In this document: positions 1 through 12,389 of the stretch, piece by piece | How the letters are laid out: each line of letters opens with the position of its first letter | How positions within the stretch are numbered: position 1 is the stretch's first letter | Source of the DNA: Owenia fusiformis | Taxonomy: Eukaryota > Annelida > Polychaeta > Sabellida > Oweniidae | DNA length: 64,000 nucleotides | Assembly (NCBI GenBank): GCA_903813345.2 | Contig: CAIIXF020000012.1 | Coordinates: 27,540,184-27,604,183 of the forward strand | Direction of reading: 5' to 3' | Translations under genes and position numbers: made by a program | Notes under the pieces: model-generated | Database searches by the model: none | Told to the model about the DNA's origin: nothing | Seen by the model: only the letters and a program-made list of their open reading frames with translations

Positions 1-1862
1 AAGGAGTTACGAAGAATATTGACGAAGATATGATGAAGAATGTTGAAAATGTAAGATTTGACCTAGTTCTTGACCTTTGACCTAGATAAAAATTTGACAT
101 AATTTCCCAGAAAGCCGGATACAGTCTTTAGTTAACCATGTAAGTTGGATTAAGTAAGATGCTATAGTTGGAGAGAAAATCTGTTAGGAGGAAGAAGAAA
201 GAAAGAAAAAGAAGAACTAGACATGTAAATTGAACAAGTTCAATTTAAGACTCCAGATTTCACACTTTTTTTAAGCTGAGTCATCCAAATACTTGTAAGC
301 TGAGTCATTCAGAATAAGCTGAGTCAGCTAGAATATAGACATTTAGACAACTCTTAAAAATGTTATCTTCGACTCCATTGGCTTAACATGGGGATATCAT
401 CATATCGACTTTTCGAGACTTCAAACCGCTATAACTATCTAATCAGAAGTTGGATCGAAATTTGGTTTAAAGATTCTGATTCCTGAGAAAATTCTACCCT
501 TAATTCATAACTCATACGTTAAATTTGGAAAACTTTTTATTTTGACCTACTTTTCAGACACCATATCTCAAAAGTGGGTCAAAATACTTTCTGACGGCAA
601 AGGGTTAACACTTTAAGCACACTCTTTGCTACCTGTATACAAAATTTCGAAGCAAATCATTAAAGTGTAATGTCAGAATCGCAAAAATAAGGAAAAACTA
701 TGAATTTGACCTAGATTTTGACCTAGGCATTTTGGTGTCCAAATTTTAAAGCTAGATAGCCTTCGAGGTTCCCTTCTTTTATAGGCTTTCAGAATGTTAA
801 GCTGTACTCAGTTTATATCTGGTATTTTACACTTCAAAAAATCTTTTTTCTCATTGACATAATACATGGGGCACCAAATTTAGCGATTTTTGAGCTTTCA
901 AAACGCCATAACTCCCGAATTAAAAGTCGGATTGAAATTTGGTTTGCAGATTTGGATTCCTGGGAAAATTCTACACTTAATTCATAACTATTACGTTAAA
1001 TTTGGAGAACTTTTTATTTTGACCTACTTTTCGGACACCATATATCAAAAGTGGGTCAAAATACTTTCTGACAGCAAAAGGCTAACACTATTAGCACACT
1101 CTTTGCTACCTGTATACAAAATTTTGAAGTAAATTATTAAAGTGTAGTGTCAGAATCGTAAAAATAAGGAAAAACTATGAATTTGACCTAGATTTTGACC
1201 TAGGCATTTTGGTGTCCAAATTTTGAAGCTATGTAGCTTTTGAGGTTCCCTTCTTTTATAAGCATTTATTATGTTAAGCAGTACTCAGTCTATATCTTGT
1301 ATTTTACACTTCGAAAAAGTCTTTTTTCCCATTGACTTAACATAGGCACCAAATTTAGCGATTTTTGAGCTTTCAAAACGCCATAACTTCCGTAACGGAA
1401 GTCTGATCCAAATTTGGTTTGCAGATTCGGATTCCTGAGATCATTCTACACTTATTTCATAACTCACATGTTGAATTTGGAGATCATTTTGTTCTGACCT
1501 ACTTTTCGGACGCAATATCTCAAAATCGGTAAGAGTAATCAAAAAACGATTTGCCTTTCGGAATTAGCGTTTTTTCCAAGGAACATGATGAAAAAAAACC
1601 GGAGCAAAAATATTGAAAGACGACTGAGAAAAGTGGTGAACTAGTGAAAATCCAAGATTTGACCTAGTTCTTGACCTATGACCTAGATAAAAATTTGACC
1701 TAATTTCCCAGAAAGCCAGATACATTCCCTAGTCAACCATGTAGGTTGGATTAAGTAAGATGTTATAGTTGGAGAGAAAATCTGTTAGGAGGAAGAAAGA
1801 AAGAAGAATAACTAGATTGGTAAATTGAACAAAGTTCAATTTAAGACTCCAGATTGATTTAC

Positions 1863-2061
1863 TTGAGTAAAGAGCTGAGTAAGTAACTGAGTAGGAAGCT
1901 GAGTAAGTAGATGATTAAGTAATTGAGTAAGTAGCTGAGTAGGTAGCTAAGTAAGCAGCTGAGTAGGTAGCTGAGTAAGTAGCTGAGTAGGTAGCCGAGT
2001 AAGTAGCTGAGAAGTAGGTAGCTAAGTAGGTAGCCGAGTAGGTAAGTAGGTAGGTAAGAAG
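1863..2061. repeat. Minisatellite 'gagtaagtagct gagtaggtagct' (copy 1)
   Basis: Short 8-12-bp units of the type gagtaagtagct / gagtaggtagct run in tandem inside the satellite. The same block recurs at about 4,693-4,900 and 6,477-6,680, each time after 'aagactccagattgatttac', so it is part of the higher-order unit and not an independent microsatellite expansion. Confidence 0.9.
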
Positions 2062-2144
2062 GAATTTTTGACCGGAAGTCGGATTGAAATTTGGTTTGCA
2101 GATTCGGATTCCTGAGAAAATTCTACCCTTAATTCATAACTCAT

Positions 2145-3213
2145 CACAGCACATACCAGTAGGACATTCGCTTGTCAAAGCTTATCTGCTTCTGCTGAAG
2201 ATTAAGTGATTAATTACACCACTTTCCAGTGCCTGTGTGTTGTTTATCTCTTATCTCTCACTGTAATTACTGCTAAGCTATGGTCAGAGTTTTAATTAAA
2301 CCGCATTGACATTTTACATTGATTTCATCACTATACATCTTACAATCAATTTATTTTTAATTCAGAATTATAGGAATTTTTATTAGCTTTAATTTGATAC
2401 CAAAAATTTATTACTTTTCTGATGTCTAATTGGTAAATTTTGACAATGTTTGTGTACTGTATGAACATACAATTCATGTTGAAAATCTCTTGAATTCCTC
2501 AAGTTACACATTCATATGTCTTAAATTCATTATATTTGTACTTATGTATTTTTCACATGGTTCATTTTTAGACACTGAGAAAGAAGAGATTCTGTGCTTT
2601 AATATTGTGAAAACAGCTCATGCTCATCAACCTTCATTTTTTAGAAATAGACATTTGAAGTTTTACTGTGAAATCAACTTTCAAATCTTTCGAGAAGTGC
2701 TTGGTTTGATGTGTTAAATGTGTATCCATTCTATTTTATATTACCCTACTGTTTTAAAATCATCATAACTTTTTCAATCATTTTGATGAGTTCCTAATTT
2801 TTCTTTGTAATTATTCCAAATTGAAAACTACTCTTAAATGTTACTTTCAATCTATGATAAAAAATACATATCTCAAGTTATTTGCTTCTAAAGTTTCAAT
2901 TTGTGTTCACTTTCCAGACAGACAAAGTTGAACTTTTCTCTTTAATTCTCATTTACTATGCAAGAAAATTGAAAAAAATTAGTGCAATATGGTCAAGGAA
3001 GATCTTAAACATGTTAACATAATGAGGTGTTAATTGGTGGAAAGATTACTTTGATATAAAACCAATTAGAGAGTGAACTTATCTGGTAGGGGTGGAATAA
3101 GGAAGATTTTGTTTGTGGAGCAGTTTCTGCATAGCATTGCAGCAGCTGCTTGATTAATGGGTTTTTGCACTTGACAAGCGAATGTCCAGTAGAGAGGTAT
3201 TTACTTTGCTGTG
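2145..3213. mobile_element. Non-autonomous DNA transposon in satellite, TSD TCAT
   Basis: The element starts CACAGCA and ends TGCTGTG, with longer imperfect terminal inverted repeats that share 'ggacattcgcttgtcaa' (left near 2,162, right complement near 3,166). It is flanked by TCAT at 2,141-2,144 and 3,214-3,217. Satellite sequence resumes after it exactly as in the unoccupied copy near 4,970-4,990 ('aactcataagttaaattatg'), which proves the insertion and the 4-bp duplication. No transposase frame is visible. A 4-bp duplication with CAC termini is what the Chapaev branch of the CMC superfamily shows; that assignment is inference. Confidence 0.85.
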
Positions 3214-4692
3214 TCATAAGTTAAATTATGAGAACTTTTTATTTTGACCTACTTTACGGACACCATATCTCAAAAGTGGGTCAAAATACTTTCTGACGGC
3301 AAAAGGCTCTCACTATTAGCTCACTCTTTGCTACCTGTATACAAAATTTTGAAGCAAATCCTAAAAGTGGAGTGCCAGAATCGCAAAAATAAGGAAAAAC
3401 TATGAATTTGACCTAGATTTTGACCTAGGCATTTTGGTGTCCAAATATTGAAACTAGGTAGCTTTTGAGGTCCCCTTCTTTTATAGGAATTCATTATCTT
3501 AAGCTGTACTCAATCTATGTCTCGTATTTTACACTTCAAAAAAATCTTTTTTCCTTGACTTTCTATCAGGATACCATCAGATCGATTTTCCGAAATTTCA
3601 AAACGCCATAACTTCCGAACCGGAAGTAGGATCGAAATTTCAATTAAAGATTCGGATTCCTGACAAAATTCTGCCCCTAATTCATAACTCATACGTTAAA
3701 TTTGGCGAATTTTTATTTTGACCTACTTTTCGGACACGCCATTACTTTTGAACCGGAAGTCGGATCGAAATTTGGTTTGCAGATTCGGATTCCTTAGACA
3801 ATTCTACTCTTATTTCATAGCTCATATGTTAAATTTGGAGAATTTTTTATTTTGACCTACTTTTCGGACACCATATCTCAAAAGTGGGTGGAAATACTTT
3901 CTGACGGCAAAAGGCTAGCACTATTAGCACACTCTTGGCTACCTGTATACAAAATTTTGAAGCAAATTATTAAAGTGTAGTGTCAGAATCGCAAAAATAA
4001 GAAAATACTATAAATTTGACCTAGATTTTGACCTAGGCATTTTGCTGTCCAAATTTTAAAGCTTGATAGCCTTCGAGGTCCCCTTCTTTTATAGGCTTTC
4101 ATTATGTTAAGCTGTACTCAGTCTATATCTCGTATTTTACACTTCGAAAAAGTCTTTTTCCCCATTTATTTAACATGGGGCACCAAATTTAGCGATTTTG
4201 AGATTTCAAAACGCTATAACTTCCGAACCGGAAGTCGGATCAAAATTTTGTTTGCAGATTCGGATTCCTGAGATAATTCTACACTTATTTGATAATTTAC
4301 ACGTTGAATTTGGAGAACTTTTTATGTTCTGACCTACTTTTCGGACGTCATTTCTCAAAATCGGCAAGAGTAATCAAAAAACGATTTGCCTTTCGGAATT
4401 AGCTTTTTTTCTAAGGAACATGATGAAAAAAAACCGGAGCAAAAATACTGAAGGACGACTGAGAAAACTTGTAAAATAGTAAAAACCCACGATTTGACCT
4501 AGTTCTTAACCTTTGACCTAGATAAACATTTGACCTAATTTTCCAGAAACTAAGTTTCATTACCTAGTTGACTATGTTAGCAGATTTAAGTAAGTCCTTC
4601 TAGTTGCTGAGAAAAAGTGTTCGGAAAGAAAGAATAATAATAATAATAATAACTAGATTGGTAAATTGAACAAAGTTCAATTTAAGACTCCA

Positions 4693-4900
4693 GATTGATT
4701 TACTTGAGTAAAGAGCTGAGTAAGTAACTGAGTAGGAAGCTGAGTAAGTAGATGATTAAGTAATTGAGTAAGTAGCTGAGTAGGTAGCTGAGTAAGCAGC
4801 TGAGCAGGTTGCTGAGTAAGTAGCTGAGTAGGTAGCTGAGTAAGTAGCTGAGTATGTAGCTAAGTAGGTAGCCGAGTAGGTAAGTAGGTAGGTAAGTAGG
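4693..4900. repeat. Minisatellite 'gagtaagtagct' (copy 2)
   Basis: Second copy of the 8-12-bp minisatellite embedded in the satellite higher-order unit. It is preceded by an (aat)n run at about 4,634 that also precedes the third copy. Confidence 0.88.
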
Positions 4901-6476
4901 AATTTTTGACCGGGAGTCGGATTGAAATTTGGTTTGCAGATTCGGATTCCTGAGAAAATTCTTCCCTTAATTCATAACTCATAAGTTAAATTATGAGAAC
5001 TTTTTATTTTGACCTACTTTACGGACACCATATCTCAAAAGTGGGTCAAAATACTTTCTGACGGCAAAAGGCTCTCACTATTAGCACACTCTTTGCTACC
5101 TGTATACAAAATTTTGAAGCAAATCCTGAAAGTGTAGTTCCAGAATCGCAAAATAAGGAAAAACTATGAATTTGACCTAGATTTTGACCTAGGCATTTTG
5201 GTGTCCAAATATTGAAACTAGGTAGCTTTTGAGGTCCCCTTCTTTTATAGGAATTCATTATCTTAAGCTGTACTCAATCTATATCTCGTATTTTACACTT
5301 CAAAAAAATCTTTTTTCCTTGACTTTCTATCAGGATACCATCAGATTGATTTTTCGAAATTTCAAAACGCCATAACTTCCGAACCGGAAGTCTGATGGAA
5401 ATTTGATTTAAAGATTCGGATTCCTGACAAAATTCTACCCCTAATTCATAACTCATACGTTAAATTTGGCGAATTTTTATTTTGACCTACTTTTCGGACA
5501 CGCCATAACTTTAGAACCGGAAGTCAGATCGAAATTTGGTTTGCAGATTCGGATTCCTGGGAAAATTCTACTCTTAATTCATAACTCATATGTTAAATTT
5601 GGAGGATTTTTTATTTTGACCTACTTTTCGGACACCATATCTCAAAAATGGGTCAAAATACTCTCTGACGGCAAAAGGCTAACACTATTAGCACACTCTT
5701 TGCTACCTGTATACAAAATTTAGAAGCAAATCCTAAAAGTGTAGTGCCAGAATCGCAAAAATAAGGAAAAACTATAAATTTGACCTAGATTTTGACCTAG
5801 GAATTTTGGTGTCCAAATATTGAAACTAGGTAGCTTTTGAGGTCCACTTCTTTTATAGGAATTCATTATCTTAAGCTGTACTCAGTCTATATCTCGTATT
5901 TTACACTTCAAAAAAATCTTTTTTTCCTTGACTTTCTATCAGGATACCATCAGATCGATTTTTCTCGAAATTTCAAAACGCCATAACTTCCAAACGGGAA
6001 GTCGGATCGAAATTTGGTTTGCAGATTCGGATTCCTGAGAAAATTCTACCCTTATTCCATAGCTCATATGTTAAATTTGGAGAACTTTTTTAGTTTGACC
6101 TACTTTCCGGACGCCATATCTCAAAATCGCTAAGAGTAATTAAAAAACGGATGGCACACTCTCGATTTGTTTTTTTCTAAGCTACATGATGAAAAAAAGA
6201 TGAAGGAGTAAGGACAATCAACAATGAAGATAATTGACATAATGTTGATTTGACCTAAATTTGACCTAGTTCTTGACCTTTGACCTAGATACAAATTTGA
6301 CCTAATTTCCCAGAAACTAGGTTGATGGGCTAATTTAGCCATGTAAGTGGGTTAAAGTAAGTTCTTCTAGTTGCTGAGAAAAAGTGTTCGGAAAGAAAGA
6401 AAGAAAGAAAAATAATAATAATAATAACTAGACATGTAAATTGAACAAGTTCAATTTAAGACTCCAGATTGATTTA

Positions 6477-6680
6477 CTTGAGTAAAGAGCTGAGTAAGTA
6501 ACTGAGTAGGAAGCTGAGTACGTAGATGATTAAGTAATTGAGTAAGTAGCTGAGTAGGTAGCTGAGTAAGCAGCTGAGTAGGTAGCTGAGTAAGTAGCTG
6601 AGTAGGTAGCCAAGTAGCTGAGAAGTAGGTAGCTAAGTAGGTAGCCAAGTAGGTATGTAGGTAGGTAGGTAAGTAGGAAT
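6477..6680. repeat. Minisatellite 'gagtaagtagct' (copy 3)
   Basis: Third copy of the same minisatellite. It is preceded by an (aaag)/(aat) microsatellite at about 6,393-6,425 and followed by 'tttttgaccggaagtcgg' as in the other copies. Confidence 0.88.
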
Positions 6681-8639
6681 TTTTGACCGGAAGTCGGATT
6701 GAAATTTGGTTTGCAGATTCGGATTCCTGGGAAAATTTTAGCTTTAATTCATAACTCATAAGGGATATTTTGAGAATTTTTTATTTTGACCTATTTTTAG
6801 GACACCATATCTCAAAAGTGGGTCAAAATACTTTGTGACGGCAAAAGGCTAACACTATAAGCACACTCTTTGCTACGTGTATACAAAATTTCGAAGTAAA
6901 TCATTAAAGTGTAATGTCAGAATCGCAAAAATAAGGAAAAACTATGAATTTGACCTAGATTTTGACCTAGGCATTTTGGTGTCCAAATTTTAAAGCTAGA
7001 TAGGCTTCGGGGTCCCCTTCTTTCATAGGCTTTCAGAATGTTAAGCTGTATTTAGTCTATATCTTGTATTTTACACTTCAAAAAAATCTTTTTTCTCATT
7101 GACATAACATGGGGCACCAAATTTAGCGATTTTCGAGCCATTACTTTGGAACCGATAGTCGGATTGAAATTTGGTTTGCAGATTCGGTTTCCTGAGAAAA
7201 TTCTACCCCTAATTCATAACTCATACGTTAAATTTGGCGAATTTTTATTTTGACCTACTTTTCGGACACGCCATAACTTTAGAATCGGAAGTCGGATCGA
7301 AATTTGGTTTGCAGATTATGATTCCTGAGAAAATTCTACTCTTAATTCATAACTCATATGTTAAATTTGGAGAACTTTTTATTTTGACCTACTTTTCGGA
7401 CACCATATCTCAAAAGTGGGTCAAAATACTCTCTGACGGCAAAAGGCTTACACTATTAGCACACTCTTTGCTACCTGTATATAAAATTTTGAAGAAAATT
7501 ATTAAAGTGTAGTGTCAGAATCATAAAAATAAGGAAAAACTATGAATTTGACCTAGATTTTGACCTAGGCATTTTTGTGTCCAAATTTTGAAGCTATGTA
7601 GCTTTTGAGGTCCCCTTCTTTTACAAAAGTTCATTATGTTGAGCTGTACCCAGTCTATATCTTGTACTTTACACTTCGAAAAAGTCTTTTTTCCCATTGA
7701 CTTAACATGGGGCACCAAATTTAGCGATTTTTGAGATTTCAAAACGCCATAACATCCGAACCGGCAGTCGGATCGAAATTTGGTTTGCAGATTCAGATTC
7801 CTCAGAAAATTCTACCCTTAATTCATAGCTCATACGTTAAATTTGAAGAACTTTTTATTTTGACCTACTTTTCGGACACCATATCTCAAAAGTGGGTCAA
7901 AATACTTTCTGACGGCAAAAGGCTAACACTATTAGCACACTCTTTGCTACCTGTATACAAAATTTTGAAGTAAATTATTAAAGTGTAGTGTCAGAATCGT
8001 TAAAATAAGGAAAAACTATGAATTTGACCTAGATTTTGACCTAGGCATTTTGGTGTCCAAATTTTGAAGCTATGTAGCTTTTGAGGTTCCCTTCTTTTAT
8101 AAGCATTCATTATATTAAGCTGTACTCAGTCTATATCTTGTATTTTACACTTCGAAAAAGTTTTTTTTCCCATTGACTTAACATAGGCACCAAATTTAGC
8201 GATTTTTGAGCTTTCAAAACGCCATAACTTCCGAACCGAAAGTCGGATCGGAATTTGGTTTGCAGATTCGGATTCCTGAGAAAATTCTACTCTTAATTCA
8301 TAACTCATACGTTAAATTTGGAGAACTTTTTATTTTGACCTACTTTTCGGACACCATATCTCAAAAGTGGGTCAAAATACTTTCTGACGGCAAAAGGCTA
8401 ACACTATTAGCACACTCTTTGCTATCTGTATACAAAATTTTGTAGCAAATTATTAAAGTGTAGTGTCAGAATCGTAAAAATAAGGAAAACTATAAATTTG
8501 ACCTAGATTTTGACCTTTGACCTAGATAAAAATTTAACCTAATTTCCCAGAAACTAGATCTCATCATCTTACTGACCCTGTAAGTAGATTTGGGTAAGGT
8601 CTTCTAGTTGCTGAGAAAACTGGTTCGGAAAGAATAATA

Positions 8640-8892
8640 ATAATAATAATAAAACTGGCAAAAGCAATAGACTCCAGATTTTCAATCTGGAGTCTAATAA
8701 GAAAACTGGCAAAAGCAATAGACTCCAGATTTTCATCTGGAGTCTAATAAGAAGAAAACTGGCAAAAGCAATAGACTCCAGATGAAATCTGGAGTCTAAT
8801 AAGAAAACAGGCAAAAACAATAGACTCCAGATTGAATAAGAAAACAGGCAAAAACAATAGACTCCAGATTTTCAATCTGGAGTCTAATAATC
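8640..8892. repeat. Hairpin tandem repeat, about five units
   Basis: After an (aat)n run, a unit of about 55-62 bp containing 'gaaaactggcaaaagcaata' repeats about five times. Each unit carries a near-perfect palindrome, 'agactccagat' followed by 'atctggagtct' with a 2-5 base loop. One unit (near 8,821-8,838) has lost the right half of the palindrome. The half-site 'agactccagat' also occurs once per higher-order unit of the satellite to the left, so the hairpin probably derives from it. Confidence 0.9.
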
Positions 8893-9257
8893 ATATTCTG
8901 TAAATATAGATTGTATTTGGTATGTAGTCAATGGAATTTATTGTACTTTACTTTTAGATAGCAAATACTTCAGAAAGAAGTGGAAATCTCCCTTATATGC
9001 ATTCTATATTCATTTACTTCCATGAGTGTATAATTATAATTTATTCATATAGTAACAGGAACAACAACAGTAGATACTACCCATACGACAAGAGAGACTC
9101 GTTTTACAGTGGCTACAAGAGAAACTCCTACTACAGTGGCTGATAGAATTACAACACAAGCATCCAATACGACGGCGCCAACAACACTCTGTCCAATCTG
9201 TCCAACAAGTTAGTCTTATTTTCAACCATATTTTTTTAATTGATAAGAGAGTTAATG

Positions 9258-10042
9258 TACACTCCCCTCCATAAGTTTGGCAACCTTTGCTTCCTCATTG
9301 AACTACGCGTTCAAGCCTCTTTACGTTTTAATTTATTTACTTAACCTGCGATGAAAACACTTATACTAAAAATACCTTAAATTTTTTTCCTCAATTACAA
9401 TAGATCGAAAATTGATGATAAATTTGAAGAATTTTTGAAAATCGACATTCCCTTAACCAATGGGAAGTAGTAGGTTTGCAGCAAGTTATATGACAGAATA
9501 CCCATCCATCCTAGTCCTTGCAAAAATACAAGTTGAGTAGGCGATTGCATTTGCTAACTTAATTCAACAAAAAAATTGATACGTTTCTTCAGGTTTAACA
9601 AAGTCGTAGGTCTTTAAAGTCGAAATTGTTTTTCAAAAAACCTCTCCCATTGAAATAACACAGGAGGCGAAAAATGATTTTCAAAAATGACTCTGAAGCT
9701 CTGTAACTTTAGTATTCATCAAGTAAACTAAACACTTAGTGTACAAAAAAGTTAGACAATTCAATTTTCTATATAAACATATTTTTGCTGAATCTTTTTT
9801 GGTTTCCATGAGAATGACGATTTTAAACATCCATCAAATTTATCATCGATTTTCGACCTTTTGTAATTGAGGAAAAAAATGAGAAAATTTGGAGGTATTG
9901 GATAAAAAGCCAAATTACGTTTCTATCAACATAATAAGTATTTTCACCGCGGGTTAAGAAAATAAAAATTCAAAGGTAAAGAGGCTTTAACACGTAGTTC
10001 AATGGGGGAGCAAAGGTTGCCAAACTTATGGAGGGGAGTGTA
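9258..10042. mobile_element. TA-flanked foldback element (~0.78 kb)
   Basis: The ends are inverted repeats, 'cactcccctccataagtttg' on the left and its complement on the right (about 10,020-10,040). Inverted similarity continues inward: 'aattacaatagatcgaaaat' near 9,397 pairs with the complement near 9,870. The element is bounded by TA on both sides. The paralogous duplicate near 23,420-23,445 has the empty site ('aatctatcattgg'), which shows a clean TA duplication of the Tc1/mariner type. There is no coding capacity. Confidence 0.88.
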
Positions 10043-11625
10043 TCATTGGAAGCAACAACTATGAAAATATGAATGATGTAAACAAGTATAGATATTATTT
10101 TCTCGCCTTTCAAATACCAAATTTTATTGCTCACTCAATTTTATTTTTCAAAATCCCGATTTTTATCCCGATTTCAAGGAAATACCCCGATTCCTTCGTA
10201 AAAAATCTAGATCTTTTTCAAAAAATATCCCGATATTGCGTTCAAAACTCCGGATTTGTTACGGTGGCACCCTATTTATCAGTAAAAACTCCAGATACCC
10301 TCCCGCTTTTCGTTCAAATCGTTCAATCATATTTTATTGACTTAGAAAGAGGAATACAAAAAATTGTATCATTTAACCCTAATGTCTGCATGAGTTGACC
10401 CCTTCTCGATTTTTCCTTAACTTGTACTTTTGCATGTATTTCGGTGCATCCTTTATTTCTCTAGCTTGAGCCACAGATAAATGACGCAATTTGGCGTAAA
10501 GGTGATATTAAAGGTGATTGGGGATAGAAGGACGGAATTATCCAAGTCAAAGGTTGATGCCAATTTGATAAAATCCATGAAGAAGACAAAATCAAGTTGA
10601 CCAGAAGTGTAGATTCTATTTGGAAATATAGAATGTTTGATCCCAAAAATTGCTTTGAACAAAAAAATACAAATTAATCAAAACATTTCGTTGCTCTCGA
10701 TTTGACCTTTGTTGCACTTCTTTTTGTAAAACCGATACTTTGTTGGGAGGGGTAATTGAATACCAACATCATAAAAATCAGACGGCTGGCTTTAAATTGC
10801 AAAAGGGTCAACAAGCGATTATAACTATGTTATAAAAGGGTTGCAGACATTAGAGTTAAAGCTTATCGCATCCTACGACCCCTTTAGATTGTGGTCGTAC
10901 GCCGGTATCATTGGTAAGCCTGTCTTTCTACAATGTCGGAGAATGAACTACGCATTGCACTATTAAATGACCTACCTCGATACATTCCAGAGTATTTTAG
11001 AATTCTTTTTATGTTGTTAGATCGCCAATTGTATGGGTTTATCGGCAGAACGAAGATATTTTAGTTTTTACATCGGAAATATATCAGCAATTTTCAAAAT
11101 GTCGGAAGGGGAATTCCCAGGGATTTCCCTTATGACTGGTGCATGTCGGGAACTGAATGGAGGAATTTGACGGTTGAAATAAGTTAATATTACACACAAA
11201 TATTGCTATCAAAAACGAAAACCTCTTCGTTCTGCCGATAAACCCATACAATTGTGGATTCAACTACGCAAAAAGAATGCTAAAATACCAAGGAATCTAT
11301 TCTAAAAATAGATATCTTAAGTGTAAGTAGCGTAGAAAATTCTCCCATGTTGTAATCGTACAGACAAAAGAATAAGACGTTCGCAAGACTAGAACGTAGA
11401 TAGTCTTGGAACGAGATAAAGTTAAAGCAACAACATTGCGCAACAATGAAAATATGAATAATGTAAACACTTAGGGATATTCTTATTGCGTCGGGTCATA
11501 GTCTTGGATAATGTCTATCTGTTTTTTTTGTTTTTTTTAACTAGCTATGCTGACATAATTTTCATTTTATCATTTTTACATATTGTACCTTTTGGCACAT
11601 ATGTATGCATATTTTATTTGATTAC
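10043..11625. other. Intron between stalk and transmembrane exons
   Basis: This stretch is low-complexity AT-rich sequence with repeated 'tcccgattt' phrases (10,140-10,330) that are shared with 23,515-23,700, so it belongs to the same segmental duplication. A fragment 'acaatgaaaatatgaataatgtaaac' type block recurs a third time near 11,445. It also holds the MITE at 11,026-11,254. I see no exon. Confidence 0.6.
11026..11254. mobile_element. MITE with 30-bp terminal inverted repeats
   Basis: The left end 'caattgtatgggtttatcgg', extending into cagaacgaagat, is matched by its exact complement at the right end. The element is about 229 bp long, non-coding and intronic. The target duplication cannot be separated from the repeats, because CAATTG is itself palindromic. 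Confidence 0.87.
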
Positions 11626-11713
11626 AGGTGGCTCTGGTGGCATTTCAATTGGAGGAGTAGTTTGCACACTGATGGTGATTGGGATTATCTGTGTTCTTGA
11701 ATTCATTGCATGA

Positions 11714-12385
11714 GAAATTGAAAATGGGATTCAAAATGAATTAAGCCTCGACACAACTCTTGACACTTAGATTATTTAGACGTTTTTAGCATTGATACGT
11801 ATCAATGCAAGATCAATCTAACCAAGATTATACAGGAAAATTAGTGTGGAGGAAGCATTCTTATTAGGTTTCTGTCAATAGTGCAAATTGCCAGTGGCCT
11901 CGTTTAAAATAGATATATAGCCTAGCCAATAATAATTTTGACATAGGAATAAAATTTTGACATTATAACTTAAAAATTATGTGGTCTAGACTCACTTTCG
12001 CCAAGGTCGGTGTCCATTTCGATGCTTTGAAAACACGTTAACATCGCCCAATCTTTAATGTACAGGCTTCTTACCTTCAGCCTAACTTGAAAGTCTTACT
12101 TCTTTACGGAATATATGCATATTATAAGCTTATAGTTAACTTAGCATTACGTTGACACTAGAAGTGCAACAATTTTTGCTAATTGTACTCATCTGTATTG
12201 GGATTTTATTTTGAAATGCTTGCCTTATCAAACATTGTTTGTTGCAGGTTTAGTGAATGTTTTATAGTTTACAGCATGCTAAGACTGGTTTTGTCATACG
12301 TTAACACCAAATAATGTAATGTACATTATTTGCTGATCAATTATGGTCGCAATGAAGAAATATATATAAAATATATATAAATATA
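11714..12385. other. Non-coding AT-rich interval
   Basis: This lies 3' of the transmembrane/stop exon. I see an 'at'-rich run (12,358-12,392) abutting the LINE fragment and no convincing exon or repeat. It could contain the 3' UTR of the truncated receptor. Confidence 0.5.
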
Positions 12386-12389
12386 TAAT

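Larger units (their letters stand above)
1..8640. repeat. Complex satellite array (~478-bp monomer, ~600-bp variants)
   Basis: The same blocks recur in order through the stretch: a 'cgccataacttccgaaccgg' block, 'gacctacttttcggacacc', 'ttgctacctgtatacaaaat', 'gacctaggcattttggtgtc' and 'cagtctatatcttgtatttt'. The spacing of the 'gacctaggcatt' block is 478 bp between 720 and 1,198 and again between about 7,561 and 8,039. It is about 600 bp at 3,423, 5,185 and 6,967, where part of the unit is duplicated. A longer-range unit also recurs, in which the satellite runs into a Ser/Thr-less 'gagtaagtagct' minisatellite (about 1.9, 4.8 and 6.6 kb). Short open frames of 60-100 codons recur in the copies because the monomers are similar. 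They end at random, lack any recognisable domain and are not called as genes. Confidence 0.93.
9059..11713 (+). pseudogene. Kinase-less receptor 3' end: Thr-rich stalk plus transmembrane exon with stop
   Basis: Two exons can be read. Exon 9,059-9,208 (acceptor aacag, donor gttagt, phase 1 on both sides) encodes a Thr-rich, mucin-like stalk of about 50 residues ending in a CPICPT motif. Exon 11,628-11,713 (acceptor attacag, phase 1) encodes a Gly/Ser stretch, one hydrophobic segment of about 20 residues, then TGA. Both are paralogous to the stalk (23,248) and transmembrane (28,309) exons of the kinase receptor downstream; the hydrophobic segments share the pattern IGG-V-L-IGII-VL-F. The downstream copy continues into a juxtamembrane region and kinase, whereas this one stops right after the membrane segment. 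It could be the end of a kinase-less decoy receptor whose ectodomain lies outside the window or was lost to the satellite, an alternative 3' end, or a dead duplicate. Frames and splice sites are intact, so I do not call it clearly dead. Confidence 0.6.

Noticed and set aside
890-8445. Series of 60-100-codon open frames with near-identical peptides
   Set aside because: They are satellite monomers read in the same frame; they start and stop with the repeat and have no splice context or domain.
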